This document shows, one piece after another, positions 52,439 to 61,530 of a stretch of DNA of 64,000 bases. Source of the stretch: Sulfitobacter maritimus (GTDB lineage: Bacteria > Pseudomonadota > Alphaproteobacteria > Rhodobacterales > Rhodobacteraceae); NCBI RefSeq assembly GCF_013346665.1, contig NZ_JABVBB010000020.1:1-64000 (forward strand). Direction: 5' to 3'. Position numbers and translations under genes: made by a program. Below the pieces are notes generated by a model that was not told the DNA's origin, made no database searches, and worked only from the letters and a program-made list of their open reading frames with translations. Every line of letters starts with the position of its first letter. The stretch's first letter is position 1.

Positions 52439-53147
52439 TCAGCCCACCAGCCGTTTGATGGGCGATGTCTTTGCCGAGTTCCGCGATGATGACAGCCTGA
52501 GAGTGGCCATTTTAACCGGCGCCGGTGAAAAGTTCTTCTCCGCCGGATGGGACTTGAACGAAGCGGCAGAAGTCGGTGGTGCCGGTTACAGCAATGACTA
52601 CGGGCAAGGCGGGCTCTACGGCTTTCCCGAACTGCCCAATCTCGAAAAACCCGTGATTTGCGCGGTCAACGGCTATGCTGTTGGGGCAGGGTTCGAAGTG
52701 TTTTTGAATGCGGATTTCACGGTTGCTGCGGATCATGCGCAGATGTGGCTTCCCGAAGCGCAGCTAGGTGTCGCGCCTGACGTTGGAACGTTCCTGCTTC
52801 CGAAATTGCTGCCAACGCCGATTGCCAATGAAATTCTGATGACCGGGCGTCGCCTGAGCGCGGAGGAATGTAAACATTGGGGGCTGGTGAACCGCGTCGT
52901 TCCGCAAGCGGACCTTATGGATACAGCTCGCGAACTGGCCGCTCAGATCACCGCCTCCGCGCCGTTATCTGTCGCCGCGATCAAGCAAACGGCGCGGCTT
53001 TCGCGTCATATGTCGGCGGCGCAATTCTATCACGGCCTGCGCAATGGCGATTTCCCGCTTTTCACCAAGATGATGGAGAGCGAGGATGCATTGGAAGGGC
53101 CAAACGCCGCAATGGAGAAGCGTACAGCCGTTTGGAAGGGCCGGTGA
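52359..53147 (+). CDS. Enoyl-CoA hydratase, CaiD-like (carnitinyl-CoA dehydratase type)
   Basis: This 262-residue crotonase-family protein resembles E. coli CaiD along its length: N-terminal RNGAILEITLDRPKAN, then TGAGEKFFSAGWDL, and the final EKRTAVWKGR. Catalytic glutamates are seen in GAGFEVFLNADF and WLPEAQLGV. CaiD hydrates crotonobetainyl-CoA to carnitinyl-CoA. Given the CoA ligase and dehydrogenase genes upstream, the substrate could be the enoyl-CoA of gamma-butyrobetaine or of a similar cation-tailed C4 acid. The ATG at 52359 after AGAAGGA lies inside the ligase frame. Confidence 0.88.
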   Translation: MTSPIKTHRNGAILEITLDRPKANTIDQPTSRLMGDVFAEFRDDDSLRVAILTGAGEKFFSAGWDLNEAAEVGGAGYSNDYGQGGLYGFPELPNLEKPVICAVNGYAVGAGFEVFLNADFTVAADHAQMWLPEAQLGVAPDVGTFLLPKLLPTPIANEILMTGRRLSAEECKHWGLVNRVVPQADLMDTARELAAQITASAPLSVAAIKQTARLSRHMSAAQFYHGLRNGDFPLFTKMMESEDALEGPNAAMEKRTAVWKGR

Positions 53148-53148
53148 A

Positions 53149-53859
53149 GTGAAGACCGCCCTGATCCTCAGCAGCACCCCCGAGCCAAAATCCTTTGTCG
53201 CCGGGATGGCTGCAACCTCCCAGCGGGTCTTGGCCGAAGAGGGCTATGAGGTCATCCATTCCGATCTCAACGCCGTGGGGTGGAATCCCGTGGCCTCTGC
53301 TTCAGATTTTCCGGAACGCAACAACGACGATTACCTCGTCTATGCGCTCGAACAACGCGCGGGTGTCGCCAAGGGAACAATATCGCCGGACATTCTGATT
53401 GAGCTGGAAAAACTTATGAAATGTGACCTGCTGGTACTGAACTTCCCGATCTATTGGTTTTCCGTTCCGGCCATTCTGAAAGGCTGGTTTGATCGTGTAC
53501 TCGTGTCAGGCACCTGCTACGGCGGCACGCGTTTTTACGACCGCGGTGGTTTGCGTGGCAAGCGCGCCTTGGTCGCGGCCACCATCGGCGGCCAGCCTCA
53601 TATGTTTGGTCGGGATGCGATTCATGGCCCTATCTCTGAAATGCTTTCGCCACTGCTGCGCGGCACGCTCGCCTATACCGGGATGGATGTCTTAGAACCG
53701 TTCATGGCGTGGCATGTGCCCTATATTTCGCAAAAGGCGCGGGAAAAAATCATGATCCAATACGCGCAATGCCTTCGCGATATAAACACACGCGACTGTC
53801 TGAAGCTCCCCTCGCTAGAGGCGTTTGATAAAGCACTGTATCCCCTGCCAAGAGCGTAA
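53149..53859 (+). CDS. Flavodoxin-fold NAD(P)H:quinone oxidoreductase
   Basis: This 236-residue protein of the Flavodoxin_2 (NQO1/MdaB/KefF) family has LLVLNFPIYWFSVPAILKGWFDRV in shortened form as the FMN-contacting motif and GTCYGGTRFYDRGGLRGKRALVAATIGG-like following sequence. It reduces quinones with NAD(P)H. The start is GTG at 53149, one base after the hydratase stop. Its role in the acyl-CoA unit is unclear; it might recycle or detoxify a quinone. Confidence 0.82.
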   Translation: MKTALILSSTPEPKSFVAGMAATSQRVLAEEGYEVIHSDLNAVGWNPVASASDFPERNNDDYLVYALEQRAGVAKGTISPDILIELEKLMKCDLLVLNFPIYWFSVPAILKGWFDRVLVSGTCYGGTRFYDRGGLRGKRALVAATIGGQPHMFGRDAIHGPISEMLSPLLRGTLAYTGMDVLEPFMAWHVPYISQKAREKIMIQYAQCLRDINTRDCLKLPSLEAFDKALYPLPRA

Positions 53860-54248
53860 GCACTGCCCCGCTGTCGGGGCCGGCTTATTCCGCTTGGGTA
53901 AAAAAAATCGCAAAAAAATGCGCACTACACGACGGCAATCGCGAGTTTCGAGATCGAACGCAGCACATCTGCCCAACGTACCCCACCAACTGTTTGCAAT
54001 CACTCGTGAAGGCGCTCTTGCCCGCCCGGTTCTACGAGCCGCGACTACGCCACGATCAGGCGAAATTGACCTCGATCTCACGCTATCGATCAGCAAGAAG
54101 TGGCGTGGTTACCAAATGGTAACGACTTTCCGAAAGTGCCCTCCGTTCTAACTTCCTCGTTGCTGTCACTGCTCGGTGAAATCGACGCCTTCTGTTGCTT
54201 TCATCACGCAAGAACAGCCCGCACCAGAACCCTAGAGAGGAAGTGAAC
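53860..54248. other. Gene-free stretch with a short hairpin
   Basis: Just after the quinone reductase gene, GCCCCG-CTGT-CGGGGC (53865-53880) can form a hairpin with no T-run. Two A-runs (AAAAAAATCGC and AAAAAAATGCGC) follow. A typical ribosome site (AGAGGAAG) precedes the next gene. No coding sequence is supported. Confidence 0.45.
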
Positions 54249-55049
54249 ATGATCCCCATGAACCGGTTCAAAAGAACCTTTACCGCTCTCGCGGCAGGCA
54301 CCACCTTGGTTTTGCAGTCGTTCGCAATGGCCCCCGCTGCATCTGCACAGGAGACCAGCCAGTCCCTGCATCTTGACGGCCTTTCGAAAGAGCCCACTGA
54401 AGCGGCTAACGCTGCTCTGTTCGACCCTTCCGATGCTGTCTTCCTGCTACTCGATCACCAGACCGGCCTGTTCCAGACTGTAAACGACATTGCAGTCGAT
54501 GATCTGCGTCGCAACACAGTGACATTGACCAAAGTCGCTCAGCAGGCGGACATCCCGGTGATCTATACCGCATCGGAGCCTGACGGCCCCAACGGCCCCT
54601 TGATGCCCGAACTGGAAGAACTTCTGGAAGGCGATGAAGACGCGCAATACGTTGCGCGGCAGGGCGAAGTCAGCTCGTGGGACAATGCGGATTTTGTTGC
54701 CGCAGTTGAGGCGACCGGCCGCAAAACACTGGTGATCGCCGGTGTCTGGACCTCTGTCTGCGTCGCCTTCCCGGCGCTTCAGGCAAAGGCTGATGGCTAT
54801 GACGTCTTCGTTGTTATGGACGCTTCGGGCGACGTGAGCGAGATGGCGTCAATGGCCGCAATGCAACGCATGGCAATAGAAGGCATCGAGCCGCTCACAA
54901 CTAACACTATCCTGAGCGAGGCGATGCGCACGTGGAATCGTCCCGATGCGATGGAATGGGCCGAGCTCTTTAACGCTGTCTCTCCTGGCTACCAAGCCGC
55001 TGCCGAAAGCTATGGCCGCGCACAGGAAGCCGCTACGAAGTCCGAATAA
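54249..55049 (+). CDS. Exported isochorismatase-family hydrolase
   Basis: This 266-residue protein has a signal peptide (about residues 1-34, ending ASA) and a cysteine-hydrolase (isochorismatase-like) domain. The catalytic Asp is in FLLLDHQTGLF and the nucleophile Cys in VIAGVWTSVCVAF. The family includes nicotinamidases, N-carbamoyl hydrolases and other amidases. Export is uncommon in the family. The gene lies 80 bases upstream of an exported amidohydrolase. The ATG at 54249 follows AGAGGAAG. The substrate is unknown. Confidence 0.85.
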   Translation: MIPMNRFKRTFTALAAGTTLVLQSFAMAPAASAQETSQSLHLDGLSKEPTEAANAALFDPSDAVFLLLDHQTGLFQTVNDIAVDDLRRNTVTLTKVAQQADIPVIYTASEPDGPNGPLMPELEELLEGDEDAQYVARQGEVSSWDNADFVAAVEATGRKTLVIAGVWTSVCVAFPALQAKADGYDVFVVMDASGDVSEMASMAAMQRMAIEGIEPLTTNTILSEAMRTWNRPDAMEWAELFNAVSPGYQAAAESYGRAQEAATKSE

Positions 55050-55129
55050 CCTTCGGCACCGCGCGATATGACATGGGTGGCTGCGCGTTCTGCGCAGCCA
55101 CTGCTCGCCCCTTAGAACTGGAGGACACA

Positions 55130-56947
55130 ATGCTGACTTTCAAAAATACTGCCCTGCGCAGTGTGGCCCTGAGCGCCCTGATCGCAGGCACGCCCGCCTT
55201 AGCCCAAGATCAACTGGCGGCCGATCTTATCGTGAAGAATGCAGGCACCGTCTTTGCCGACGGCGCAGCAACATCAGAGACAACCGCCTTTGCCGTGCGC
55301 GACGGGACATTCGTAGCACTAGGCAGCGATGACGACATCGAAGCCTATCAGGGCGATGATACGCAGGTGATCGACGCCGATGGCCGGACGGTCATTCCGG
55401 GCTTGAACGATTCACACTCCCATCAGATCCGTGGTGGACGCTTTTACAACCTCGAAACCCGCTGGGACGGCATCCCGACGCTCAAAGAGGCACTGGAGCG
55501 CATCCGTACCGAAGCAAACCGCGTACCTGAGGGCGAATGGGTCCGCGTTATCGGGGGCTGGTCCCCCTATCAATTCGAAGAAAACCGGATGCCCACCGTT
55601 GATGAACTGAACGAGGCCGCACCCGACACGCCGGTTTTCGTGCTGTTTCTCTACAGCCAGGGTTTCCTCAATAAGGCTGGTGTAGAGGCCTTGGGCTATA
55701 CGTCTGAGACCGAGACAGCCGATGGCTCGCGCATCGAGATTCTTGAGAACGGCGGTGCGATTCTACATGCCGAACCGAACCCATCCATCCTTTATAAAAC
55801 CATCGGCGCGCTGCCGCAGATGTCCGAAGAGGACATGGTGAACTCGACCAAACAGTACTACCGCGAGCTGAACCGGCTTGGGCTTACATCGTCGATCGAC
55901 GCGGGGGGCGGCGGGCATGTGTTCCCCGAGGATTACGTTGGCTCCAAGAATATCGCGACCAATGACGGGCTGCCGCTGCGAATGAGCTACTACCTCTTTG
56001 CGCAGGATCCGGGCGGTGAAATGGCCGAGTTCAAAAACTGGATCGCGAACAACGAAGTTGGGGTCAATCAGGACGCGCATCTGGATCACGGTTACGAGTT
56101 GGACGGCGCGGGCGAGTTTCTTGTTCACAGCGTTGGCGACTGGGAAAACTTCATGGCCCCTGCCCCCGATTTGGCCGAACGCGAAGCCCAAGGGCAGGAT
56201 CCGCGTGGCGATCTGCACGAGGTCACCACAATGTTAGTCGGGGCCGGTTGGCCGCTGCGCCAGCACGCGACCTATGGTGACAGCATCGCGCTGATCATGG
56301 ATGTTTTTGAGCAGGTGAACGAGGAGCAGGGCAAGTTTGCCCCCCGTTGGGCCATCGACCATGCTGAAACCGTGCGGGACGCGGAATTAGAACGTATCAA
56401 AGCGCTTGGCGGTGGTATCGCCATTCAAGACCGTATGGCCTTTGCCGGCGAATATTTCGTCGACCGCTATGGCGCCGAAGCCGCGACAGCGACACCTCCC
56501 GTGCGCAAGATGCTCGATATGGGCATCCCGGTCGGTGCAGGCACCGATGGCACCCGTGTCAGCAGCTACAACCCATGGCCTTCGCTTTACTGGCTGGTTA
56601 CTGGCAAAACGGTTGGTGGATTGGAGCTTTGGGATGACGCCAACAAACTGACGCGCGAAGAGGCGCTGAGCATCTTCACCTCCGGTAGCGCGTGGTTCTC
56701 GCAAGAGGAGGACGTTAAGGGTGAAATCAAGGAAGGCATGTACGCGGATTTCGCAATCTTGTCGGATGACTACTTCACTGTTCCCGAAGGAGAGATCAAA
56801 TCGTTGGAGGCGGTTCTTACGGTGACAGGCGGCAATGTTGTCTATGCAGCAGACGCCTTTGCCGATCACGCGCCCGAGGCATTGCCCGCCGTCAGCCCTG
56901 GCTGGTCACCTGTTGTAACCTATCAAGAGGCGCTTGGCACCCGCTGA
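55130..56947 (+). CDS. Exported amidohydrolase (YtcJ/NfdA-like)
   Basis: This 605-residue protein has a signal peptide (about residues 1-24, ending ALA) and an Amidohydro_3 domain: LIVKNAGTVFADG at the start, metal motif NDSHSHQ (HxH), IDHAE, and GAGTDGTR with the metal Asp. Relatives hydrolyse N-substituted formamides and other amides. The ATG at 55130 follows GGAGGA. With the isochorismatase-type gene upstream it forms a pair of exported C-N hydrolases, perhaps acting in sequence. Confidence 0.86.
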   Translation: MLTFKNTALRSVALSALIAGTPALAQDQLAADLIVKNAGTVFADGAATSETTAFAVRDGTFVALGSDDDIEAYQGDDTQVIDADGRTVIPGLNDSHSHQIRGGRFYNLETRWDGIPTLKEALERIRTEANRVPEGEWVRVIGGWSPYQFEENRMPTVDELNEAAPDTPVFVLFLYSQGFLNKAGVEALGYTSETETADGSRIEILENGGAILHAEPNPSILYKTIGALPQMSEEDMVNSTKQYYRELNRLGLTSSIDAGGGGHVFPEDYVGSKNIATNDGLPLRMSYYLFAQDPGGEMAEFKNWIANNEVGVNQDAHLDHGYELDGAGEFLVHSVGDWENFMAPAPDLAEREAQGQDPRGDLHEVTTMLVGAGWPLRQHATYGDSIALIMDVFEQVNEEQGKFAPRWAIDHAETVRDAELERIKALGGGIAIQDRMAFAGEYFVDRYGAEAATATPPVRKMLDMGIPVGAGTDGTRVSSYNPWPSLYWLVTGKTVGGLELWDDANKLTREEALSIFTSGSAWFSQEEDVKGEIKEGMYADFAILSDDYFTVPEGEIKSLEAVLTVTGGNVVYAADAFADHAPEALPAVSPGWSPVVTYQEALGTR

Positions 56948-57124
56948 TGCATCGTCGTCGCGCTTACCAAGGCGCGGCGGCACCATCTCTGACTATGCGC
57001 AATGCCCTGCCCCGACGGTGTCTATGGTCAACTCGCGGCGTCCTTTCGCGATGCTCTCGCAAGTGGCCTGGGTAACGCAGGGCGGGGCCGCTCCGAAGAA
57101 CTGATGGTGAAGAGGTATGGTCTA

Positions 57125-57835
57125 ATGAGCAGCGTCAGCAATCGCACGCGGCCTATCGAGGTGTTGATGTATGCACTGACCTTTACATCGGGCATTATTG
57201 ACGCTGTCACCATTCTTGGCCTTGGCGATATTTTCGCGTCTTTGATGACTGGCAATGTTGTCTATATTGGCATGGGGCTTGGAGGGTACGACGAGGTGTC
57301 CCCGCTGCGCAGTGTCTTTGCGATAGCTGCCTTTGTATTGGGATCGATACTGGCCGGGAGACTTGCAACACAGTTTATAAATCGTGCCGTCGGATCCTGG
57401 CTACTTGTAGTTTGTACAATTGAGGTTCTTTTCATTTTGGGCGCGGCTGGGGCTGCTTTGCAAATCGGGCCGGACGGTCCACCTGATCCGCTTTCCATGC
57501 AAGTGTTGATCGCGATTGGCATGGCCTCAGTCGCGATGGGCTTGCGCAACAGCACCATCCTACGACTTTCAATTCCTGACCTGAAGGTGACGGTGCTGAC
57601 CCTCTCAATAAGCGGGTTTGGCGCAGATATCGGATCGGGCAAATCGGACCAACAAAAGCAGCTACGCCGGCTTTTTTCGATTGCCTTGATCGGCGCCGGC
57701 GCAACCTGCGGCGCTATGCTGTTTTACCGCTACGGTGTTGCTGTTCCGCTTTGCCTTATCGCTACAATTGTCGCAACCGCCACTTTCGCTTTCAGCAGAA
57801 CTGCCGAGGCTAGGTTAATCGTTTCCGAGCTTTAG
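57125..57835 (+). CDS. DUF1275/YoaK-family membrane protein
   Basis: This 236-residue protein has about six transmembrane helices. The DUF1275 pattern includes ALTFTSGIIDAVTILGLGDIFASLMTGNVVY in shortened form and GMASVAMGLRNSTI. Its function is unknown; it may be a transporter. The start at 57125 follows AAGAGG; an in-frame ATG at 57104 is possible. Confidence 0.82.
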   Translation: MSSVSNRTRPIEVLMYALTFTSGIIDAVTILGLGDIFASLMTGNVVYIGMGLGGYDEVSPLRSVFAIAAFVLGSILAGRLATQFINRAVGSWLLVVCTIEVLFILGAAGAALQIGPDGPPDPLSMQVLIAIGMASVAMGLRNSTILRLSIPDLKVTVLTLSISGFGADIGSGKSDQQKQLRRLFSIALIGAGATCGAMLFYRYGVAVPLCLIATIVATATFAFSRTAEARLIVSEL

Positions 57836-57960
57836 CCGCCTTAATTATTGGCGGAGTCAAAGAACGAAGGCCATATCGCTGGTCGTCCTTGGCCCATTTG
57901 TCTTCTCCCTATGCGAGGGCTACATGACCCTGCTTGGGTTCACCAAAAAGGGCCGCAGTC

Positions 57961-59424
57961 ATGACGTCATCACATATTGATATAGACCAACTCGCCGATG
58001 AGCAGCTTGACCCGACGGCGGATCCGGTTCGGTGGCGTATTCTTGCGGTGCTCATGGTCACGATTTTCATGACCCTCATTAGCGTCAGCATCGTGAACGT
58101 GGCCCTTCCGTCGATCCGACTGGGCCTTGATGCGACACAGTCCGACCTGCAATGGGTGCTGTCTGGCTATGCCCTGACGTTTGGCGTGGTCTTGGTGGCT
58201 GCGGGACGTGCGGGTGACATCATGGGGCGCGGCGGGCTGTTCCTGATTGGCGTGACTATCTTTACCCTGTCATCAGTGGCGGCGGGTTTGGCCCCCAATG
58301 CGGAATGGCTCAACGCGACGCGCTTTGCCCAAGGGATCGGCTCTGGTTTGCTCAACCCGCAAGGGCTCGGGATGATCCAGCATTATTTCCGTGGCGATGC
58401 ACGCGGGCGCGCCTTTGGGTATTTCGGCACGACTGTCGGTCTGTCTGTCGCGGTCGGTCCGGTGCTCGGCGGGCTTTTGATTGAACTGGGCGGGCCGGAA
58501 CTTGGCTGGCGGCTGACGTTTTTGGTGAACGTCCCCATCGGTATCACCGCCATTGTTCTGGGGCTCCTCTGGTTCCCGCGCCCTCTCATTGTGCGTCTGC
58601 CTCGAACCGGGAGCGGGCTTCGCTCGCTCGACCCTGTTGGCGCTCTCTTGTTGGCCTTGGCTGTGCTTGCCGTCCTGTTTCCCTTTGTCGAAGGCAGCGG
58701 TGACAGGCGGGTCTGGTGGTTGCTGCCGCTCGGCGCGGTGCTGGGCTGGCTGTGGATCAAATGGGAGCAACGCTATGTCCGGCTGGGCCTGAACCCGATG
58801 GTCGACCTCAAGGTTTTTTCCACCCGCAGCTATACCAATGGCATCACGATTATGACCCTGTATTTCATGGGCGTTACCAGCGTCTGGGTATTGGTCGCCT
58901 TATATGTCCAAGAGGGCAACGGAATGACGGCGCTGCAATCCTCCGCGTTTGGCATTCCTGCCGCGTTGCTGTCCGCCTATGCTGCCCATTGGGCCGGAAG
59001 CCGTGTTGCGCGCTATGGCCGAAAGCTGGTGATCGGTGGGTTGATGCTGGCGCTGTTCGGGCTCGGCCTTAGCATCTTGGTGGTCCTTCTGACGGACGCG
59101 GGCCACCTGAGCATTTGGTGGTTGATGCTCTCGTTGTCCTTTATCGGTGTGGCGCAGGGGACGGTGATCAGCCCGAACCAAACGCTGACGCTGGCGAATG
59201 TGCCGCTGGATTATGCGGGTAGCTCCGGTGCGATCATGCAGACTGGCCAGCGTATCGGCACGGCGGTCGGCATCGCCGTGATCACCGCCGCGATGTTCTA
59301 TGCGCTGGCCGCGACGTCTTGGGCGATTGCGATGGTCGTAGGATTTAGCTTGATTTCCATCGTGGTGGTTCTCGCGCTGCTGGTGGCCTTCAAAGATCTA
59401 CGCGACCGCAGACAATCCTCATGA
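57961..59424 (+). CDS. MFS transporter, DHA2 family (EmrB/QacA-type)
   Basis: This 487-residue protein has about 14 transmembrane helices. DHA2 features are ISVSIVNVALPSIRLGL, QWVLSGYALTFGVVLVAAGRAGDIMGR in shortened form, and GSGLLNPQGLGMIQ. It exports drugs or metabolites by proton antiport. The start ATG at 57961 is weakly preceded by AAGGG. It stands as a single gene. Confidence 0.88.
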   Translation: MTSSHIDIDQLADEQLDPTADPVRWRILAVLMVTIFMTLISVSIVNVALPSIRLGLDATQSDLQWVLSGYALTFGVVLVAAGRAGDIMGRGGLFLIGVTIFTLSSVAAGLAPNAEWLNATRFAQGIGSGLLNPQGLGMIQHYFRGDARGRAFGYFGTTVGLSVAVGPVLGGLLIELGGPELGWRLTFLVNVPIGITAIVLGLLWFPRPLIVRLPRTGSGLRSLDPVGALLLALAVLAVLFPFVEGSGDRRVWWLLPLGAVLGWLWIKWEQRYVRLGLNPMVDLKVFSTRSYTNGITIMTLYFMGVTSVWVLVALYVQEGNGMTALQSSAFGIPAALLSAYAAHWAGSRVARYGRKLVIGGLMLALFGLGLSILVVLLTDAGHLSIWWLMLSLSFIGVAQGTVISPNQTLTLANVPLDYAGSSGAIMQTGQRIGTAVGIAVITAAMFYALAATSWAIAMVVGFSLISIVVVLALLVAFKDLRDRRQSS

Positions 59425-59644
59425 CGGTCTGGGCGGGCAAAATCAAAGGGTCTGCCAAGACAGTCCTGTCCCGCGCCTAGTTGCCTTCCCGCTGCTCTGT
59501 GAGTACCAACTGTCAAAGCGCAAGGACACCGTACCCTGCTTACCCTTGCCCTACGCCCCGTGACACGGAAGCTCGCACAACGTCATGCATTGCATTTACC
59601 CCTCCCCCCCAGAGCTTTCGACTGTCAGAAGCGGAGCGCTTTGA

Positions 59645-60646
59645 ATGAGAACCGCCCTTGTCACCGGATCGTCTGGATTTATCGGATACTTCGTGTCTCT
59701 TGCCCTGCTACGGTCGGGCTGGCGGGTGATCGGGATCGACAGCCTATCGGACTACTATGACGTCGAGCTAAAGCTGAACCGTCAATCGCAGCTCTGCGAA
59801 TATGCGCAGTTCAGCGTGGTGAATGAAAAGCTGGAAACCCCGCAGGCGCTGATGACCCTGTTCAAAGAGCAGCGCCCGGATGTCGTGATACATCTGGCCG
59901 CGCAGGCGGGCGTGCGCCATTCCATCGACGATCCGCGCGCCTATCTGGACGCCAACCTCATCGGCACCTTTGAATTGCTAGAAGCCGCCCGCGCCTTCCC
60001 GCCTGAGCATATGCTGCTGGCGTCGAGTTCGTCTATCTTTGGTGCCAACAGCCAGATGCCGTATAAAGAGGCGGACAAGGTTGATACGCAGATGTCCTTC
60101 TATGCGGCGACCAAGAAGGCGACTGAAAATATGGCGCATTCCTATGCGCATCTGTACAAACTGCCCACAACCATGTTCCGCTTCTTCACGGTCTACGGTC
60201 CTTGGGGCCGCCCGGACATGGCGTATTTTAAGTTCACCAAGGCCATTCTTAACCGCGAGCCGATCGACGTTTACAACCATGGTAAGATGCAGCGTGATTT
60301 TACCTATGTGGACGATCTGGTCCGCGCGATCACGGGGCTGATCGATGTTCCCCCCAATCCAGCCAGCCCGGTGGCGGGTGATAGTGTTTCACCTGTCGCG
60401 CCGTTTCGAACCGTTAACATCGGCAATGCCTCTCCAGTCTCGCTGATGGACTTCATCGCCGCGATTGAGGCTGCCTGTGGGCGAGAGGCGGTCAAGACCT
60501 TCCACCCAATTCAACCCGGTGATGTGCCCGCCACTTGGGCAGATACCACATTGCTGCAAACGCTGATCGGCAAGCAACCCTCCACGCCGGTGGGCGAAGG
60601 GTTGCAGCACTTCGTGGACTGGTACCGAGACTTCTACAAAGTGTGA
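59645..60646 (+). CDS. NAD-dependent sugar-nucleotide epimerase (UDP-glucuronate 4-epimerase-like)
   Basis: This 333-residue extended SDR has the cofactor motif GSSGFIG, catalytic Ser in ASSSSIFGAN and YAATK with Tyr and Lys. TVYGPWGRPDMA and the stretch QRDFTYVDDLV are typical of UDP-glucuronate epimerases. It would supply UDP-galacturonate or a related sugar for envelope polysaccharide. The neighbours on the opposite strand (GNAT, deacetylase-like) fit a surface-polysaccharide theme. Confidence 0.87.
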   Translation: MRTALVTGSSGFIGYFVSLALLRSGWRVIGIDSLSDYYDVELKLNRQSQLCEYAQFSVVNEKLETPQALMTLFKEQRPDVVIHLAAQAGVRHSIDDPRAYLDANLIGTFELLEAARAFPPEHMLLASSSSIFGANSQMPYKEADKVDTQMSFYAATKKATENMAHSYAHLYKLPTTMFRFFTVYGPWGRPDMAYFKFTKAILNREPIDVYNHGKMQRDFTYVDDLVRAITGLIDVPPNPASPVAGDSVSPVAPFRTVNIGNASPVSLMDFIAAIEAACGREAVKTFHPIQPGDVPATWADTTLLQTLIGKQPSTPVGEGLQHFVDWYRDFYKV

Positions 60647-60668
60647 CCCGAGCAAAGGCTGTCGTGCA

Positions 60669-61523
60669 TCAATGGATTTTGATATTGAGCAGCACACATT
60701 CCGAATAGAGCATATCGATCTCGGACGGGTCCAACAGCCCATGCTGGCAGTATCTGGGCGTCGCGAACTCCCTCACCTCATCGCAGACAATCCCCTCCCG
60801 CGCGAAGCGACGGTCTAGGGAAAGGATTGCCGCTTCCGAAGGCAGGACCGAGGCCGCGATCTGCTTTGCATAGCGGGCGAAGAGGGGTTGATCGGCGAGA
60901 TACATGATTTCGTGGGTCACATAGTCGTCATGCTTTTTCTGCGGGTAGATGACCATCGTGCAGAGCCCCTCAGGCGTTTCCACTGAGAGAAACCTAAGCC
61001 GCAGCCCCTGATGGTCTTCGATAATGCGGCGGTCTTTTGCAGGCAGGCGATCACCCAAAGACAAAGGGTCGTCATGGACGTCAAAGCCCGCATCTTTTGA
61101 CGGATGCCAGACCAGTCGCTCGCGGTCCAACTCCCTTAGCCCCGCCTTTTCCAAGACATTGACCGCCGCCTTTGCACTGGAAAAGTTTGTCACCGTGACA
61201 TCCGGATCAAGGGTCGCCAAAGCGATCATCTTCTTGCCGACCCCCTGCCCGCGATAGTCCTTGAGCACATACCATGAAGTCATATCAGCCGTGGTTCTCG
61301 GCCCATTCGAGGTTTGGCGCTCGGCATAGACCAACCCCAAGACGCCGACCAATTTGCCGTCATCGCGCACGGTGATGGCATAGCGGCCCTCTGGTCCGCA
61401 CCATCTTCCGGCCAGCAAGGCACGCCAGCTTTCGATGCCCCATTTCGCGCGGACGAAAACGGTGTTCATAAATTGGGCGACTTCCTCGCGTTCGGCAGGG
61501 GAAGCATAGGCGATATCTAGCAT
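60669..61523 (-). CDS. GNAT-family acetyltransferase
   Basis: This 284-residue protein has an N-terminal GNAT domain (motif A about YRGQGVGKKMIAL) and a C-terminal extension of about 130 residues that I do not recognise. It would transfer an acyl group from CoA to an amine or hydroxyl, perhaps on a polysaccharide precursor. It follows the deacetylase-like gene by 7 bases and converges on the epimerase. Confidence 0.75.
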   Translation of the reverse strand: MLDIAYASPAEREEVAQFMNTVFVRAKWGIESWRALLAGRWCGPEGRYAITVRDDGKLVGVLGLVYAERQTSNGPRTTADMTSWYVLKDYRGQGVGKKMIALATLDPDVTVTNFSSAKAAVNVLEKAGLRELDRERLVWHPSKDAGFDVHDDPLSLGDRLPAKDRRIIEDHQGLRLRFLSVETPEGLCTMVIYPQKKHDDYVTHEIMYLADQPLFARYAKQIAASVLPSEAAILSLDRRFAREGIVCDEVREFATPRYCQHGLLDPSEIDMLYSECVLLNIKIH

Positions 61524-61530
61524 TTCGGGC

